NCBI GenBank assembly: GCA_009784995.1
Contig: WQXE01000039.1
Location: 1-13,903 of the forward strand
From: Treponema sp.
Lineage (GTDB): Bacteria > Spirochaetota > Spirochaetia > Treponematales > Breznakiellaceae
Length of the DNA: 13,903 nucleotides
Direction of reading: 5' to 3'
Every line of letters starts with the position of its first letter. Positions within the stretch are counted from its first letter, which is position 1. Shown here piece by piece: positions 12,394 through 13,903 of this stretch. The position numbers and the translations under genes were made by a program. The notes under the pieces are model-generated. The model had not been told where the DNA came from. It did not search any database and saw only the letters and a program-made list of their open reading frames with translations.

Positions 12394-13441
12394 TAAAAAT
12401 CCAACAGTATTAGTAGTTGATGATCTCGATACAAACATCATGATACTGGAAGAAATATTAAAAGACGATTACAATGTTATTTCCGCGTCTAACGGAAAAG
12501 AAGCGTTGGATAAACTCCGTGTTATGAAGGATCTTCCAAAAATAATTCTTTTGGATATTGTAATGCCGGAAATGAACGGGCGTGAATTATTTGAAATTTT
12601 AAAAGCGGATAAAGTATATCAGCGAATTCCTGTAATTTTTATCACTGCCGAAAATGATTCCGAAAGCGAATTGCTGGCGGCGGGCGCGGTTGATTTTATC
12701 AATAAACCGTTTAAACCCGAAATTGTAAAACTTAGAGTAAACCTTCAATATAAATTAAAAAATTACAGCGACAGCCTCGAAGAAATGGTAGAAGAAAAAA
12801 CCGCCGAAGCTACAAAGACACTGGACAGCGCTTTACAGGGGCTTGCGAACGTAATTGAACACCGAGATTTAGAATCCGGTGAACATGTAAAAAGAACTCA
12901 ATTGTATGTAAAAGCGTTAACCAATTATCTTATAGAAACCAATTCAGTTTATGCCGATGAATTAAAAAATCTACAGCCCGATATAATAATGAAGTCGATG
13001 GCTCTCCATGATATTGGTAAAATCGCGATTCCCGACAGAATACTTTTAAAACCCGGCAAACTCGACGCTGATGAATATGAAATAATGAAAACCCATACAA
13101 CACGCGGAAAGGAACTTGTCGGCGAACTTGGTGATGTCAATTCTTCGTTATATCTTAAACACTGCGAAGACATTTGTTTCAGTCATCATGAACGCTGGGA
13201 CGGCAACGGTTATCCGCTTCGTTTAAAAGAAACCCAAATCCCTTTAACCGCTCGTCTCGCGGCTTTGGCAGATGTGTATGACGCTCTGGTCAGCGCTCGT
13301 GTTTATAAATCCGCGATGTCCTACGATGACGCGGTTAAGATAATCGTGGAAGGCCGCGGTACACAATTTGATCCTATTATCACCGATGCTGTCGTCCAGA
13401 TTCAGGATAGATTTAACGAGATAGCGCAGAAGTATCGATAA
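12386..13441 (+). CDS. Response regulator with REC and HD-GYP domains (c-di-GMP phosphodiesterase)
   Basis: This 351-aa cytosolic protein has a receiver domain (about residues 6-120) with Asp12/Asp13, the phospho-acceptor Asp57 in ILLDIVMPEMNG and Lys107 in INKPF. A charged coiled-coil linker (about 125-148, SLEEMVEEKTAEATKTL) leads to an HD-GYP domain. The metal and substrate residues look complete: His167, the HD pair His208-Asp209 (ALHDIGK), Lys212, His237, His267-His268 (HHERWDGNGYP, with GYP at 275-277) and Asp296. HD-GYP enzymes break down cyclic-di-GMP. The overlapping Hpt gene suggests that phosphorylation by that protein controls the activity, which is inference. It is convergent with the tmRNA gene. 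Confidence 0.95.
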   Translation: MSDKNPTVLVVDDLDTNIMILEEILKDDYNVISASNGKEALDKLRVMKDLPKIILLDIVMPEMNGRELFEILKADKVYQRIPVIFITAENDSESELLAAGAVDFINKPFKPEIVKLRVNLQYKLKNYSDSLEEMVEEKTAEATKTLDSALQGLANVIEHRDLESGEHVKRTQLYVKALTNYLIETNSVYADELKNLQPDIIMKSMALHDIGKIAIPDRILLKPGKLDADEYEIMKTHTTRGKELVGELGDVNSSLYLKHCEDICFSHHERWDGNGYPLRLKETQIPLTARLAALADVYDALVSARVYKSAMSYDDAVKIIVEGRGTQFDPIITDAVVQIQDRFNEIAQKYR

Positions 13442-13458
13442 AGAGAGTAAATGGAAAA

Positions 13459-13591
13459 TGGAGATTCGGTGTCGAGAGAGCGGCATGGAGTTGGCTTCCA
13501 GTCGTAAACATGAAAATAATTCTCTGGAAGTCCGGTGCCGCGAGAGCGGCAAGGAGTCGGCTTCCAGTCGTAAACATGAAAATAGTTTTTT
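13459..13591. repeat. Two tandem 66-bp repeats abutting tmRNA
   Basis: Unit A (13459-13524) and unit B (13525-13591) share CTTCCAGTCGTAAACATGAA and most of the preceding CGGTG-C-G-GAGAGCGGCA-GGAGT-GG. Each unit opens with TGGA or TGGAAGT, and the same TGGAAGT follows unit B at 13592 as the tmRNA acceptor end, so the periodicity runs into the tmRNA gene. Frames crossing the repeats are short, and I do not consider them genes. An origin as a mobile repeat or as decayed tmRNA-derived attachment sites are both possible. Confidence 0.75.
13524..13567. terminator. Long hairpin between the convergent HD-GYP and tmRNA genes
   Basis: CTGGAAG-t-CCG (13524-13534) pairs with CGG-CTTCCAG (13558-13567), and inside it GCCGC (13537-13541) pairs with GCGGC (13546-13550) around a GAGA loop. 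It is the strongest stem in the window. It lies between two convergent genes and could end both transcripts, but no good T-run follows on either strand. It may instead simply be the folded core of the repeat unit. Confidence 0.35.
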
Positions 13592-13903
13592 TGGAAGTGG
13601 CGGGAGTCGAACCCGCGTCCCAATACGCGAAACATAGACATCTACAGATTTAGCCGTTTATTAAATTGTCGAGGCAGGTTTGGCTAAACGGCGCGCGACC
13701 TGCCCGTATTCCGGGAAATCTTATCATGGTACCTCCGGAAGCGGCATCATGACCAGCTCTGATTGCGACGCGGAAGTTGTTCCTCAGAGCGGCGGAACAG
13801 TTCCACGCGATTACGCAGCTAAGGCGTATTCGTAACTGTCAGTTTTGGCAGTTAAATTTTTGCCCAATCAGGAGATGAGCGCTCCATCTGCAATCTATAC
13901 CCC
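13592..13903 (-). ncRNA. ssrA: tmRNA (5' end off window)
   Basis: Transfer-messenger RNA rescues stalled ribosomes and tags the unfinished protein. The 3' end is a clear tRNA-like part: the T arm GCGGG-TTCGACT-CCCGC (13616-13600, minus strand), the acceptor CACTTCC and the discriminator A at 13592; CCA is not encoded. The tag frame starts at GCC (13849-13847) and reads AKTDSYEYALAA, then TAA at 13813-13811. The flanking sequence around the tag (AACTGCCAAAACTGACAGTT) resembles that of Treponema pallidum tmRNA. By comparison with that RNA, about 25-30 bases of the 5' end, including the 5' acceptor strand, are beyond the window. It is transcribed towards the HD-GYP gene. Confidence 0.96.

Noticed and set aside
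13402..13641. Minus-strand frame with a 22-residue repeat (YFHVYDWKPTPCRS)
   Set aside because: The periodicity comes from the 66-bp DNA repeat being a multiple of three. The frame runs out of the tmRNA gene and has no ribosome site.

Overview
The window most likely comes from a spirochaete of the Treponema group. The clearest sign is the tmRNA gene at the right edge (minus strand), whose tag peptide reads AKTDSYEYALAA, close to the ANSDSFDYALAA I recall for Treponema pallidum. Other signs are a Pur-alpha-type (DUF3276-like) nucleic-acid-binding protein, PocR/AraC regulators and an Hpt plus HD-GYP signalling pair. Base composition is AT-rich. No rRNA, tRNA, CRISPR array or transposase gene is visible.

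Layout. (1) 1-1681 is an accessory strip of small toxin-antitoxin-like genes: a truncated gene at the left edge (minus), a YefM/Phd-type antitoxin with a RelE/ParE toxin, and a second overlapping pair of 52-aa proteins, the second of which looks like the tail of a GNAT acetyltransferase. Three copies of one dispersed intergenic repeat separate these units, and each unit has a compact sigma-70-like promoter very close to its start codon. (2) 1682-4942 (minus) holds a YjbQ-family protein and two tandem PocR-AraC regulators. The upstream regulator is split in two by what looks like a single-base frameshift. (3) 5109-7702 (plus) holds an alpha-D-phosphohexomutase followed by a Pur-domain protein with a long arginine-rich tail. 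(4) 7699-9634 (minus) holds a flavodoxin-like unknown, a J-domain protein and methionine aminopeptidase, which starts at TTG. (5) 9727-10284 (plus) is a PduO-type cobalamin adenosyltransferase, convergent with threonine synthase (10300-11676, minus). (6) 11801-13441 (plus) holds translation initiation factor IF-1, an Hpt phosphotransfer protein and a REC/HD-GYP response regulator. (7) 13442-13903 holds two 66-bp tandem repeats that abut the 3' end of tmRNA (minus, 5' end off the window).

How the parts fit. The Hpt protein and the REC/HD-GYP protein overlap by 8 bases and should form the end of a phosphorelay that controls cyclic-di-GMP breakdown; no histidine kinase is present here. IF-1, methionine aminopeptidase and tmRNA are translation housekeeping genes in separate transcription units. 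The PocR-AraC regulators have no metabolic target genes next to them. I see no single multi-gene system that I would call new. The most unusual points are the frameshifted regulator, the repeats against tmRNA, the repeat-flanked toxin-antitoxin strip, the near-leaderless promoters and the Pur protein with its RG-rich tail.
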